Assembly (NCBI GenBank): GCA_900769075.1 | Contig: CAAGFE010000064.1 | Location: 1 to 48,696, forward strand | From: Clostridia bacterium | GTDB taxonomy: Bacteria > Bacillota > Clostridia > Christensenellales > Aristaeellaceae | DNA: 48,696 nucleotides | Direction: 5' to 3' | Part shown: positions 33,266 through 41,337 of the stretch, piece after piece | Layout: each line of letters opens with the position of its first letter | Position numbering within the stretch: the first letter of the stretch is position 1 | Translations under genes and position numbers: made by a program | Notes under the pieces: generated by a model | Database searches by the model: none | Told to the model about the DNA's origin: nothing | The model's input: only the letters and a program-made list of their open reading frames with translations

Positions 33266-36200
33266 TTAAATCCGGATCATGCCCTCAAAGTCCATCACCG
33301 CGTCGCCGGTCATCCAGACCTGACCGTCCGCCTGGTAACGCACCACCAGGGTACCGCCGGGCAGGGAAACATCGATGTCCGCATCGTGCCTGCACCATCC
33401 GTTCTCCACCGCGGCCACTGCCACCGCGCAGGCGCCGGTGCCGCAGGCCTGGGTTTCGCCGATGCCGCGCTCCCAGACGCGCATCACGATGCTGCTGCCA
33501 TCCACAATCTGGGCGAAGTTCACGTTCACCCGGGCCGGGAACAGCGGATCCTGCTCGATCATCGGGCCCACCTGGTCCAGGTTCACGGCGTTCACGTCAT
33601 CCACGAACATCACCACATGGGGATTGCCCATGGATACGCAGGAAATCTCGCGCATCTGACCGGCGAGGAAAACGCGGCGGCTGAGCACCCTGTCGCCATC
33701 CAGCTTCACGGGCACCTCCGCCGGCGCAAAGGCCGGACGGCCCATATCCACCAGCACGGAGTATACCAGATCCTCCCGGATGAAGAGCTTGGCAGCCTTC
33801 ACGCCGCTGCCGGTCTCGATGCGCAGCTCCTCCTTGCACACGCGGCCGCTCTCATACAGGTACTTGCACACGCAGCGCAGCGCGTTGCCGGCCACAGCGC
33901 CTTCGGTGCCGTCGGCGTTGAACATGCGCATCTTCGCATCCGCCCGCTTGGAGGGCAGGATCAGCACGATGCCGTCCGCGCCCACGCCGGTGCGGCGGTT
34001 GCTCAGGCGCACCGCCAGGGATTCGGGGCTCTCCACCTGCTGCTCAAAGCAGTCGAAATACAGGTAATCGTTGCCGGTGCCGCGCATCTTGACGAAGGAG
34101 AGCTTCTTGGGCTCCTTGCGCATGTTGTTGATGTCCACCAGCTCCACATTGCCCTGGGTGTAGCGGCTGGTCAGCGCGTTGGCCAGGGCATTGGCGGTGT
34201 CCAGGGAGGTGAACAGCGGGATGCCCCGTTCCACGGCCTTGCGGCGGAGCTTCACGGACTCCCGCAGCGGGTCGCGCCCCTTGACGGAGGTGGAAATCAC
34301 ATACTGCACCTGGCCCATGGTAAGCATCTGCTCCATGGACGCATGCTTGACCACGGCAGAATACACGCCATGCTCCAGCAGCACCCGGGCGGTGCCGGGG
34401 GTGGCAAAAATGTTGAACCCCAGCGCCTGGAACTTGCGGGCGATATCCACCGCCTCGTTCTTGTCCTTGTCACGGACGGAAATCAGCACGCCGCCGCCCT
34501 GGCGCATCTTGTAGCCCGCGGCGACCAGGCCCTTGTAGATGGCCTCCTGCAGGTTGGTGCCCAGGCCCAGCACCTCGCCCGTGGACTTCATCTCCGGGCC
34601 GAGGTGGGTATCCACATCCGCCAGCTTCTCGAAGGAGAAGCAGGGCACCTTGACCGCGAAGTAGGGGCTCTGGCGGTACAGGCCCGTGCCGTAGCCCATG
34701 TCGCGGATCTTCTCGCCCAGCATCGCGCGGACAGCCAGATCCACCATGGGCACGCCGGTCACCTTGCTGATGTAGGGCACGGTGCGGCTGGCACGGGGAT
34801 TCGCCTCGATGACGTACACCTCGTTGTGATACACGATGTACTGGATGTTGATCAGGCCCAAGGTGCCCAGCTCAAGGGCAATCTGACGGGTGACCTCCAC
34901 CAGACGCTGGTACATCGCGCCGGTGAGGTTCCAGGCGGGATAGACCGCAATGGAGTCGCCGGAGTGCACGCCGGAGGATTCGATATGCTCCATGATGCCG
35001 GGAATCAGCACGTCCTCGCCGTCGCAGATGGCGTCCGCCTCGGCCTCGATGCCCTTGAGGTACTGGTCGATCAGGATGGGGTTCTCGATGCCCTGGGCCA
35101 GGATGATCTTCATGTACTCAACGATGTCGGAATCCTGGTAGGCGATGATCATGTTCTGACCGCCCAGGACGTAGGAAGGACGCACCAGCACGGGATAACC
35201 AAGCTCATTGGCCGCCCGGAGGGCTTCCTCGGTGGTCATGACGGTGGTGCCCTTGGGGCGCTTGATGCCGTACTTTTCCATCGCCGCGTCGAAGCGCTCA
35301 CGATCCTCCGCCGCGTCGATCATGTCGGCGGAGGTGCCCAGAATACGCACGCCGGCGTTTTCCAGCGCATGGGTCAGCTTGATGGCGGTCTGTCCGCCGA
35401 AGGCCGCGACCACGCCCACGGGCTTCTCGGTTTCGATCACGCCCAGCACGTCCTCGGGGGTGAGGGGCTCGAAGTACAGTCGGTCGGCGGTATCGAAGTC
35501 GGTCGAAACCGTTTCGGGGTTGTTGTTGACCAGCACCACGTCATAGCCGGCCTTTTTGAGCATCCAGACGCAGTGGACGGAGGCGTAGTCGAACTCGATG
35601 CCCTGACCGATGCGGATCGGGCCGGAGCCCAGCACCATCACGCAGGGCTTCTTCTCCCGCTTGGCGAGGAATTCCGCCGCCTCGTTCTCATCGTCGTAGG
35701 TGGCGTAGAAGTAGGGGCGCTGGGCCTCATACTCCGCCGCGCAGGTATCCACCATCTTGTACACGGGATGGCGGTGCATGGGCACGGGCGCGCCGGAGAG
35801 CCGCTCGATGGCCTTGTCCGGGAAGCCCAGCTTCTTGGCCTTGAGGTACAGCGCCTCATCCACGGGACCGGCGGACAGCGCGCACTCCATGTCGAAGAGG
35901 TTCTTGTAGCAGCTCAGGAAGTACATGTCGATCATGGTGATCTCATGGAGCTTCTCCAGGGACACGCCGCGGCAGATGGCCTCGTACACGGCGAACATGC
36001 GCTGATCGGTGCACTTGGCGATCAGGGCCAGCAACTCCTCATCGGTCAGTTCGGCCAGGGACTTCATGCGCAGGGTGTCGCAGCCGATTTCCGCGCCGCG
36101 GACGGCCTTCATCAGCGCCTGCTCCACGCTCACGCCGATGGACATCACCTCGCCCGTGGCTTTCATCTGCGTGCCCAGGGTGCGCTTGCCGTAGACGAAC

Positions 36201-37291
36201 TTGTCGAAGGGCCACTTCGGCACCTTGGCAACGATGTAGTCCACCGTGGGCTCAAAGCCAGCGAGGGTCTTGCCGGTCATGGCGTTGGGGATTTCATCCA
36301 GGCTGTAGCCGATGGCGATCATCGCCGCCGTCTTGGCGATGGGGTAGCCGGTGGCCTTGGAGGCCAGGGCGGAGGATCGGCTCACGCGGGGGTTGACCTC
36401 GATGACCGCATACTCAAAGCTGTCGGGCTTCAGGGCAAACTGGCAGTTGCAGCCGCCCTCCACCTCCAGCGCGGACACCATGTCCAGCGCGGCGCGGCGC
36501 AGCATCTGATACTCGGTGTTGGAGAGGGTCATGGCGGGAGCCACCACGATGGAATCGCCGGTGTGCACGCCGACGGGGTCGATGTTCTCCATCGAGCAGA
36601 CGGCGATCACGTTGCCCTTGGCGTCGCGCATGACCTCAAACTCGATTTCCTTCCAGCCGGAGATGCACTTCTCCACCAGAATCTGGGTGATGGGGGACAG
36701 GCGCAGGCCCGCCTCCGCAATCACCTCCAGCTCCTCGCGGTTTTGGCAGATGCCGCCGCCCTCGCCGCCCATGGTGAAGGCCGGACGGATGATGACCGGG
36801 TAGCCGATCCTGTCCGCCAGGGTGATGGCATCCTCGAGAGTTTCCACCACGTCGGAGGGAATGCAGGGCTGACCGATGGACTCCATAGTTTCCTTGAATT
36901 TGAGGCGATCCTCGGCCTTCTCGATGGTTTCGCACTTCGCGCCCAGGAGCTTCACGCCGTGCTGATCGAGGAAGCCCTCCTTCGCCAGCTGCATGGAAAG
37001 GGTCAGGCCGCTCTGACCGCCCAGAGTGGACAGCAGGGAGTCGGGCTTTTCCTTGATGATGATGCGGCGCAGGGTTTCCAGGGTCAGCGGCTCGATATAG
37101 ATCTGGTCGGCGGAGGTATGGTCGGTCATGATGGTGGCAGGATTGGGGTTGACCAGCACCACCTCCAGGCCGGCGGCCTTGAGCGCCTTGCAGGCCTGGG
37201 AACCGGCGTAGTCAAACTCCGCGGCCTGACCGATCACGATCGGGCCGGAGCCGATAATCATGACTTTCTTCAGCGAAGGATTCAGCGGCAT
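33266..37291 (-). CDS. carB: Carbamoyl-phosphate synthase large subunit fused to a DapF-like domain
   Basis: One unbroken frame of 1341 codons. Residues 1-1062 are a complete CarB: two ATP-grasp halves (SGPIVIGQAAEFDYAGSQA and SGPIRIGQGIEFDYASVH; MENIDPVGVHTGDSIVVAP; NPRVSRSSALASKATGYPIA; VRPSYVLGGQNM; EANPRASRTVPYISK) and the allosteric domain ending in VELVDINNMR. Residues 1063-1341 are a full-length diaminopimelate epimerase domain: KMRGTGNDY, FNADGTEG, SMGNPHVV, VNFAQIV, WERGIGETQACGTGA. The second catalytic cysteine is kept (1283), but the first is Ala1134 (codon GCC at 33892-33890), in EGAVAGNALRC instead of EGxxCGNxxRC. The linker is about five residues. The start overlaps carA by ten bases. 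An internal ATG at 34123 after a weak GGTGGA could allow separate start of the second domain. Confidence 0.93.
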   Translation of the reverse strand: MPLNPSLKKVMIIGSGPIVIGQAAEFDYAGSQACKALKAAGLEVVLVNPNPATIMTDHTSADQIYIEPLTLETLRRIIIKEKPDSLLSTLGGQSGLTLSMQLAKEGFLDQHGVKLLGAKCETIEKAEDRLKFKETMESIGQPCIPSDVVETLEDAITLADRIGYPVIIRPAFTMGGEGGGICQNREELEVIAEAGLRLSPITQILVEKCISGWKEIEFEVMRDAKGNVIAVCSMENIDPVGVHTGDSIVVAPAMTLSNTEYQMLRRAALDMVSALEVEGGCNCQFALKPDSFEYAVIEVNPRVSRSSALASKATGYPIAKTAAMIAIGYSLDEIPNAMTGKTLAGFEPTVDYIVAKVPKWPFDKFVYGKRTLGTQMKATGEVMSIGVSVEQALMKAVRGAEIGCDTLRMKSLAELTDEELLALIAKCTDQRMFAVYEAICRGVSLEKLHEITMIDMYFLSCYKNLFDMECALSAGPVDEALYLKAKKLGFPDKAIERLSGAPVPMHRHPVYKMVDTCAAEYEAQRPYFYATYDDENEAAEFLAKREKKPCVMVLGSGPIRIGQGIEFDYASVHCVWMLKKAGYDVVLVNNNPETVSTDFDTADRLYFEPLTPEDVLGVIETEKPVGVVAAFGGQTAIKLTHALENAGVRILGTSADMIDAAEDRERFDAAMEKYGIKRPKGTTVMTTEEALRAANELGYPVLVRPSYVLGGQNMIIAYQDSDIVEYMKIILAQGIENPILIDQYLKGIEAEADAICDGEDVLIPGIMEHIESSGVHSGDSIAVYPAWNLTGAMYQRLVEVTRQIALELGTLGLINIQYIVYHNEVYVIEANPRASRTVPYISKVTGVPMVDLAVRAMLGEKIRDMGYGTGLYRQSPYFAVKVPCFSFEKLADVDTHLGPEMKSTGEVLGLGTNLQEAIYKGLVAAGYKMRQGGGVLISVRDKDKNEAVDIARKFQALGFNIFATPGTARVLLEHGVYSAVVKHASMEQMLTMGQVQYVISTSVKGRDPLRESVKLRRKAVERGIPLFTSLDTANALANALTSRYTQGNVELVDINNMRKEPKKLSFVKMRGTGNDYLYFDCFEQQVESPESLAVRLSNRRTGVGADGIVLILPSKRADAKMRMFNADGTEGAVAGNALRCVCKYLYESGRVCKEELRIETGSGVKAAKLFIREDLVYSVLVDMGRPAFAPAEVPVKLDGDRVLSRRVFLAGQMREISCVSMGNPHVVMFVDDVNAVNLDQVGPMIEQDPLFPARVNVNFAQIVDGSSIVMRVWERGIGETQACGTGACAVAVAAVENGWCRHDADIDVSLPGGTLVVRYQADGQVWMTGDAVMDFEGMIRI

Positions 37292-38391
37292 TCCTTGTTC
37301 CCTCCCATCAGAGCAATAAAGCGGTCAAACAGGAAATGGGTACCAATCCGGCTGGACAGATTGCCCGCCTGCAGGAGGCCGCCGGTCATCGCCGGCTGGA
37401 ACTGCACGGAGAAGGCGGGCATATCCATATAGTCGATGCCCTCGCAGGAGCCGTCGTTGCGGTTCACATAGCGCAGGGAAGCATTGGCGGGCAGGGTTTC
37501 CTTGTCCACCTCATAGCCGTGGTTCTGGCTGGTGATGTAGCAGCTGCCGGTTTTCAGATCCTCAATGGGCTGATTGCCGCCGCGGTGGCCGAAGGGCAGC
37601 TTGACGGTTTCCGCACCCTGGCTGATCGCCATCAGCTGATGGCCCAGGCCGATGCCGAACATGGGCAGGTGCCTCGCGCACACCTCGCGGATTTCGTTCG
37701 CAATGCTTGCATAATCCGCAGGATTGCCCGCGCCGCCGGAGATCACCACGCCGTCGGGCTTCAGCGCCAGCACCTGCGCGGCAGTCGTGTTTGCGGGAAC
37801 GATGGTCACCGCGCAGCCGCGGCTTTCCAACTGATGGAAGGTATCAGCCTTTGCGCCCAGATCCCACAGCACCACGCTGTACTTGCCGGGCTGGGCAGCG
37901 GGCACGACCTCGGTGACGGAGGCTGCTGCCGGATTGACCTTGGCGGAAGTCAGCTTCGCGGCAACCAGGGCGACATTCTCAGGCTTTTCGGTCAGGATGG
38001 CGGCATTCATCGTCCCCTTGTCCCGCAGGTGGCGGGTGATGGCGCGGGTATCCACGCCGGTCAGGCAGGGAATGCCGTTCTTCTCCAGGTACGCCCCCAG
38101 GGTGCCCTCGCAGCGGAAGTTGCTGGGCGTTTCGCACAGATCACGGCAGACGTAGCCGCTCAGGGAGGGCTTGGCTGCGTCCTCCGCCACCGGCACCACG
38201 CCGTACACGCCGATCTGCGGGAAGGTCTGGATGACAATCTGGCCCGCGTAGGCCGGGTCGGTCAGGGTATCCATGTAGCCCACGACGGAGGTCAGGAACA
38301 CCGCTTCACCGGCGGCATCCTTCCCCGCGCCCTGAAGTACCCCCTCGTAGAGCTGGCCGTCCGCCAGCAAGAGGTAGCCTTTCTTTTCCAT
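37282..38391 (-). CDS. carA: Carbamoyl-phosphate synthase small subunit lacking the glutaminase triad
   Basis: Normal CarA length (369) and architecture: N-terminal domain (GEAVFLTSVVGYMDTLTDPA, GVDTRAITRHLRDKGTMNAA) and class I glutamine amidotransferase domain (LPFGHRGGNQPI, CYITSQNHGYEVD). The catalytic triad is gone: the nucleophile in FGICLGHQ is Gly248 (FGIGLGHQ; codon GGC at 37650-37648), and the HPE motif reads FQPA (Gln332 at 37398-37396, Ala334 at 37392-37390). The oxyanion strand also differs (ISGGAGNP for SNGPGDP). The fold seems kept, so it may still stabilise CarB, but glutamine hydrolysis by the known mechanism is not possible. It lies 19 bases after argF with a GGAGG site. Confidence 0.92.
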   Translation of the reverse strand: MEKKGYLLLADGQLYEGVLQGAGKDAAGEAVFLTSVVGYMDTLTDPAYAGQIVIQTFPQIGVYGVVPVAEDAAKPSLSGYVCRDLCETPSNFRCEGTLGAYLEKNGIPCLTGVDTRAITRHLRDKGTMNAAILTEKPENVALVAAKLTSAKVNPAAASVTEVVPAAQPGKYSVVLWDLGAKADTFHQLESRGCAVTIVPANTTAAQVLALKPDGVVISGGAGNPADYASIANEIREVCARHLPMFGIGLGHQLMAISQGAETVKLPFGHRGGNQPIEDLKTGSCYITSQNHGYEVDKETLPANASLRYVNRNDGSCEGIDYMDMPAFSVQFQPAMTGGLLQAGNLSSRIGTHFLFDRFIALMGGNKECR

Positions 38392-38410
38392 GCTCGCAAC
38401 CCTCCTGTCT

Positions 38411-39313
38411 TTACTTCATGCAGGCAACCAGAACGGCCTTCTGCGCATGCAGGCGATTCTCCGCTTCGTCGAAGATTTCGTCCGCATGGGCTTCAAAGAC
38501 TTCCTCGGTGATTTCCTCGCCGCGGTGGGCGGGCAGGCAATGCTGCACCATGCAGCCCTCATGGGCGACGGCCAGCAGCCCGGCATTGACCTGGTAGCCA
38601 GCGAAGGCCTTCTCCCGGACGGCCTTCTCATCCTCCTGGCCCATGGAAGCCCACACGTCGGTGAAGATCACGTCCGCGTCCCTGGCGGCCTCGAGGGGCT
38701 TATCGGTCATGAAGAACTGACCGGGATACTGCTTGACAAACTCCAGGATCTGCGCATCGGGCTGATAAGCTTCCGGGCAGGCGATGGACACATGCGCGCC
38801 GACCTTCAGGAAGCCCACAATCAGCGAATTGGCCATGTTGTTGCCATCGCCGATGTAGCACATGTTCACATCCAGGCGGCCCTGATGCTCCCGCACGGTC
38901 TGCAGGTCCGCCAGCACCTGGCAGGGATGGCAGAAGTCCGTCAGGCCGTTGATGATCGGGATGGAGCCGTACTTCGCCAGATCCTCCACTTCCTCCTGGG
39001 CGAAGGTGCGGATCATGATGCCGTCCAGGTAGCGGCTCAGCACCCGGGCGGTGTCCTGCACGGGCTCCCCGCGGCCAATCTGCAGATCGCGGTTGGACAG
39101 GAAAAGCGCATGACCGCCCAGCTGGTACATGCCCGTTTCAAAGCTGACGCGGGTACGGGTCGAGGATTTGGAGAAGATCATGCCCAGGGTCTTGCCCTTG
39201 AGCAGCGGATGGGGAATACCGGCCTTGTTGTCAGCCTTGAGCTTGTCCGCCAGATCGAGCAGTTCGATGATTTCGTCCCTGCTCAGATCCAGGAGCTTCA
39301 GCAGATGCTTCAT
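38411..39313 (-). CDS. argF: Ornithine carbamoyltransferase
   Basis: Makes citrulline from ornithine and carbamoyl phosphate. The 300-residue protein has the carbamoyl-phosphate site SKSSTRTRVSFETGM, FCHPCQVLADLQTV with the conserved HPxQ, YIGDGNNMANSLIVG for ornithine binding, and the catalytic HCLPAHRGEE. The ATG at 39313 follows GGTGGAG. It is the first gene of argF-carA-carB::dapF and has a good promoter. Putting OTC and carbamoyl-phosphate synthase in one operon suggests the latter serves arginine/citrulline; pyrimidine genes are not seen nearby. Biosynthetic (ArgF) and catabolic (ArcB) forms cannot be told apart here. Confidence 0.94.
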   Translation of the reverse strand: MKHLLKLLDLSRDEIIELLDLADKLKADNKAGIPHPLLKGKTLGMIFSKSSTRTRVSFETGMYQLGGHALFLSNRDLQIGRGEPVQDTARVLSRYLDGIMIRTFAQEEVEDLAKYGSIPIINGLTDFCHPCQVLADLQTVREHQGRLDVNMCYIGDGNNMANSLIVGFLKVGAHVSIACPEAYQPDAQILEFVKQYPGQFFMTDKPLEAARDADVIFTDVWASMGQEDEKAVREKAFAGYQVNAGLLAVAHEGCMVQHCLPAHRGEEITEEVFEAHADEIFDEAENRLHAQKAVLVACMK

Positions 39314-39430
39314 ACGGGAGGACTCCACCTTTCTGTATTGCAAATCTCATCGGGAGCAATCCGAACATTCCCTGGGTGATCGGCAGGAACGTTCCCTGCT
39401 TTTGGGCACACGAAACGGGCGCCCCTTTGC

Positions 39431-39457
39431 ACCCAATTTTCATTATAGCATAGATTA
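39431..39457 (+). promoter_or_regulatory. Sigma-K-like promoter of the LysM gene
   Basis: AC (39431-39432), 16 bases, then CATAGATTA (39449-39457) matches the mAC-N16-CATAnnnTA pattern of mother-cell sigma-K promoters. It overlaps the divergent argF promoter. A poor sigma-A alternative (TTGCAC, 18 bases, TAGATT) is also possible. Confidence 0.4.
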
Positions 39458-39470
39458 TGAGCAAGAGCAA
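39442..39470 (-). promoter_or_regulatory. Sigma-A promoter of argF-carA-carB::dapF
   Basis: Minus-strand TTGCTC (39470-39465), 17 bases, TATAAT (39447-39442). It leaves a leader of about 120 bases in which a ten-base palindrome (39386-39395) and two near-identical twelve-base blocks (39363-39374 and 39387-39398) occur. Confidence 0.75.
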
Positions 39471-39560
39471 GGGGGAAGCGTGCCCCCGCTCGCCCCAAAT
39501 GCCGCAAAAAGCTGTACTTTTCGCGGCAGAACCCCGACGCGACACAAGGAGGTCGATCCC

Positions 39561-40400
39561 ATGGAGAATCAGGGCCGCATCTGTCCCCGCGGCGCAAGCT
39601 ATTACACCTGGCAAGCCGGCGATACGCTGCGCAGCGTTTCCCAGCAGGCCGGCACCACCGTTCAGGCGATGCAGCTGGTCAACCCGGACGTGGACTTCTC
39701 CACCATCGCCATCGGCACGGAAATCTGCCTGCCCAGCCAGAGCTTCACCTGTGTCAGCGGCATGGCGTATTCCGTCCGCGCGGGCGAATCCTTTACATCC
39801 ATCGCAGATGATTTCGGCATCTCCACCTACGAGCTGGCCGAGCGCAACCCCGGCGTGGATCCCAACAACCTGATGGTCGGGCAGATTCTCTGCGTCCCCT
39901 TCATGACCGGCGACAGCAGCGGAGGCAGCGCCGACATCAATCAGCCCGGCACCGTCGAGCCGCCATTCCTGCCCACGCCTTCCCTGCCCTCCACCCCATC
40001 CACCCCCTCCACGCCGTCCACCCCGTCCACGCCGCCGGTGGTCATCGTGCCCTCCACGCCGTCGGTGAGCGCCTGCCCTAGCGGCTATACCCGGGACATC
40101 GTCCGCGCCGGTCAGACCTACGCCGATCTGCTGCTGCGGCATAACGTGAGCTACCGGGCCATGCGCAACGCAAACCCGCGCCTCTCCCCCGGCTATCTGG
40201 TGGTCGGGCAAGCCTACTGCGCGCCCCCCACCGGCACCCGCCAAACCTGCGGCAGCCTCCATAGCTATACCATCCTCCCCGGCGAGGATTTGGAGACGCT
40301 GGCCTCTGACCTGCGCACCACCAAGGGGCGCCTGCTGGCACTCAACCCCACCCTGCTGCCCAGTGATTTCTCCTCCGGCACGGTGATCTGCATTCCGTAA
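39561..40400 (+). CDS. Four-LysM, cysteine-rich protein, probable spore coat/cortex protein
   Basis: 279 residues, no signal peptide and no membrane segment. Four LysM units: about 13-54 (YTWQAGDTLRSVSQQAGTTV), 64-112 (YSVRAGESFTSIADDFGIST), then a Pro/Ser/Thr linker with repeated TPS, then about 173-222 (RDIVRAGQTYADLLLRHNVS) and 233-279 (YTILPGEDLETLASDLRTTK). Each unit is bracketed by cysteines. LysM binds N-acetylglucosamine chains. A leaderless LysM protein with paired cysteines fits mother-cell proteins such as SafA that reach the forespore surface from the cytosol. AAGGAGG lies nine bases before the ATG at 39561. The coat role is inference, supported by spoIIID in the window and the sigma-K-like promoter. 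Confidence 0.82.
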   Translation: MENQGRICPRGASYYTWQAGDTLRSVSQQAGTTVQAMQLVNPDVDFSTIAIGTEICLPSQSFTCVSGMAYSVRAGESFTSIADDFGISTYELAERNPGVDPNNLMVGQILCVPFMTGDSSGGSADINQPGTVEPPFLPTPSLPSTPSTPSTPSTPSTPPVVIVPSTPSVSACPSGYTRDIVRAGQTYADLLLRHNVSYRAMRNANPRLSPGYLVVGQAYCAPPTGTRQTCGSLHSYTILPGEDLETLASDLRTTKGRLLALNPTLLPSDFSSGTVICIP

Positions 40401-40410
40401 CAGCAAAAGG

Positions 40411-40437
40411 AGCGGCCCAGGCGGTCGCTCCCTTCTT
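40411..40437. terminator. Bidirectional terminator between the LysM and XRE genes
   Basis: GGAGCGGCC/GGTCGCTCC stem with a five-base loop, TTTTGCTG tail on the minus strand and CTTCTTC on the plus strand. It serves converging genes. Confidence 0.7.
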
Positions 40438-40439
40438 CG

Positions 40440-41240
40440 TCATGGGGTGAAATACTTCATGTTGCCAACGAAAATGTAGTGCATCGACTGATAATCAACA
40501 TATTCCCGGGCGAAGGCCAGCACCGCGTACAGCAGGAACAGCTGCGCTTCTCCCCACACCAGCTCATAAAAGCTGAGCGGCGTTTCATCCACCACCAGCT
40601 CCTTACGGGAGAACAGACGGGAGGCCTGCAAGCAGCGTTCCAGGTTTCCCGCATCCAGCGCGCCGCACTGCTTCATCAGCGAAGGCACGGTAAAGGTCAG
40701 CATCCGCTTTTCGAGGATGAGCTGCATGGCCCGGCGGAAATCCTCCTCCGCCAGCAGCCGGAGCAGCGCCGCCACATCATCCCGGGCAAAGAGGCTATTC
40801 CAGCCATCATCGGGCCTACGCAGGATCATCGCGCCCAGCTTCTCCCGGGAATAAATCACGTCCCGGTCGTTTTCCACAACGCTGCGCTGACGTTCATCCT
40901 CCTGCATGATCCTTCGGTAATGGGCCACCCGTTCCTCAAACCCTCCGTCCGATGCAGGGTTGTATACGGCAGCCACAATGTGCCGGCGAATGCTTTCCAT
41001 CACATGATCCGCCGCATTCGCCGCGCTGATCCCCAGTCGCTCCCTTTCCCGGCCATAGAGCGCATCAATGGACACGCCGAACACATCCGCCAGCAGCGGC
41101 AGCAGCGTCACATCCGGAGCCGTCGTCGAGGTTTCCCACTTGGAAATGGTTTGGGGAGACACGCCGATCATTTCAGCCAGAGCTTCCTGGGTCATGCCCC
41201 GTTCGCGGCGCAGACGGGCAATGTTTTCTGCAAGATTCAT
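40440..41240 (-). CDS. XRE-family regulator with uncharacterised C-terminal domain
   Basis: 266 residues. Residues 1-62 are a Cro/XRE helix-turn-helix (IARLRRERGMTQEALAEMIG, VSPQTISKWETSTTAPDVTL, FGVSIDALYG). The remaining 200 residues are mainly helical without a family I recognise; a similar arrangement occurs in many Clostridia regulators with tetratricopeptide-like or ligand-sensing tails. CAAAGGAGG stands before the ATG at 41240. It is a single gene, separated from the fumarase operon by a terminator. Target unknown. Confidence 0.85.
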   Translation of the reverse strand: MNLAENIARLRRERGMTQEALAEMIGVSPQTISKWETSTTAPDVTLLPLLADVFGVSIDALYGRERERLGISAANAADHVMESIRRHIVAAVYNPASDGGFEERVAHYRRIMQEDERQRSVVENDRDVIYSREKLGAMILRRPDDGWNSLFARDDVAALLRLLAEEDFRRAMQLILEKRMLTFTVPSLMKQCGALDAGNLERCLQASRLFSRKELVVDETPLSFYELVWGEAQLFLLYAVLAFAREYVDYQSMHYIFVGNMKYFTP

Positions 41241-41295
41241 GGGCAACCCTCCTTTGTGACACCATCTTATCATGGAACCCCGACAGATTCCACCG

Positions 41296-41335
41296 TCAAA
41301 ACGGAGAACGGCCCGCCAATTTGGCGAGCCGCTCC
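41296..41335 (-). terminator. Terminator of the folC-to-fumarase operon
   Basis: Minus-strand GC-rich stem of about 13 bases with small irregularities (41323-41335 with 41303-41317) followed by a TTTTG run at 41300-41296. Confidence 0.75.
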
Positions 41336-41337
41336 CA

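Noticed and set aside
34121..34123. Separate dapF gene starting inside the carB frame
   Set aside because: Only a weak GGTGGA precedes the internal ATG, and no stop ends CarB, so fusion is the direct reading. Internal initiation is still possible and is mentioned in the feature.
33386..37432. Open frame of about 1350 codons opposite carB::dapF
   Set aside because: Same cause: codon bias of the real gene leaves the opposite strand stop-free. The Gly/His/Leu-rich product has no recognisable domain.
39980..40035. Short tandem DNA repeats resembling a repeat array
   Set aside because: Nine-base units encode the TPS linker of the LysM protein; there are no spacers and no cas genes, so it is not a CRISPR.
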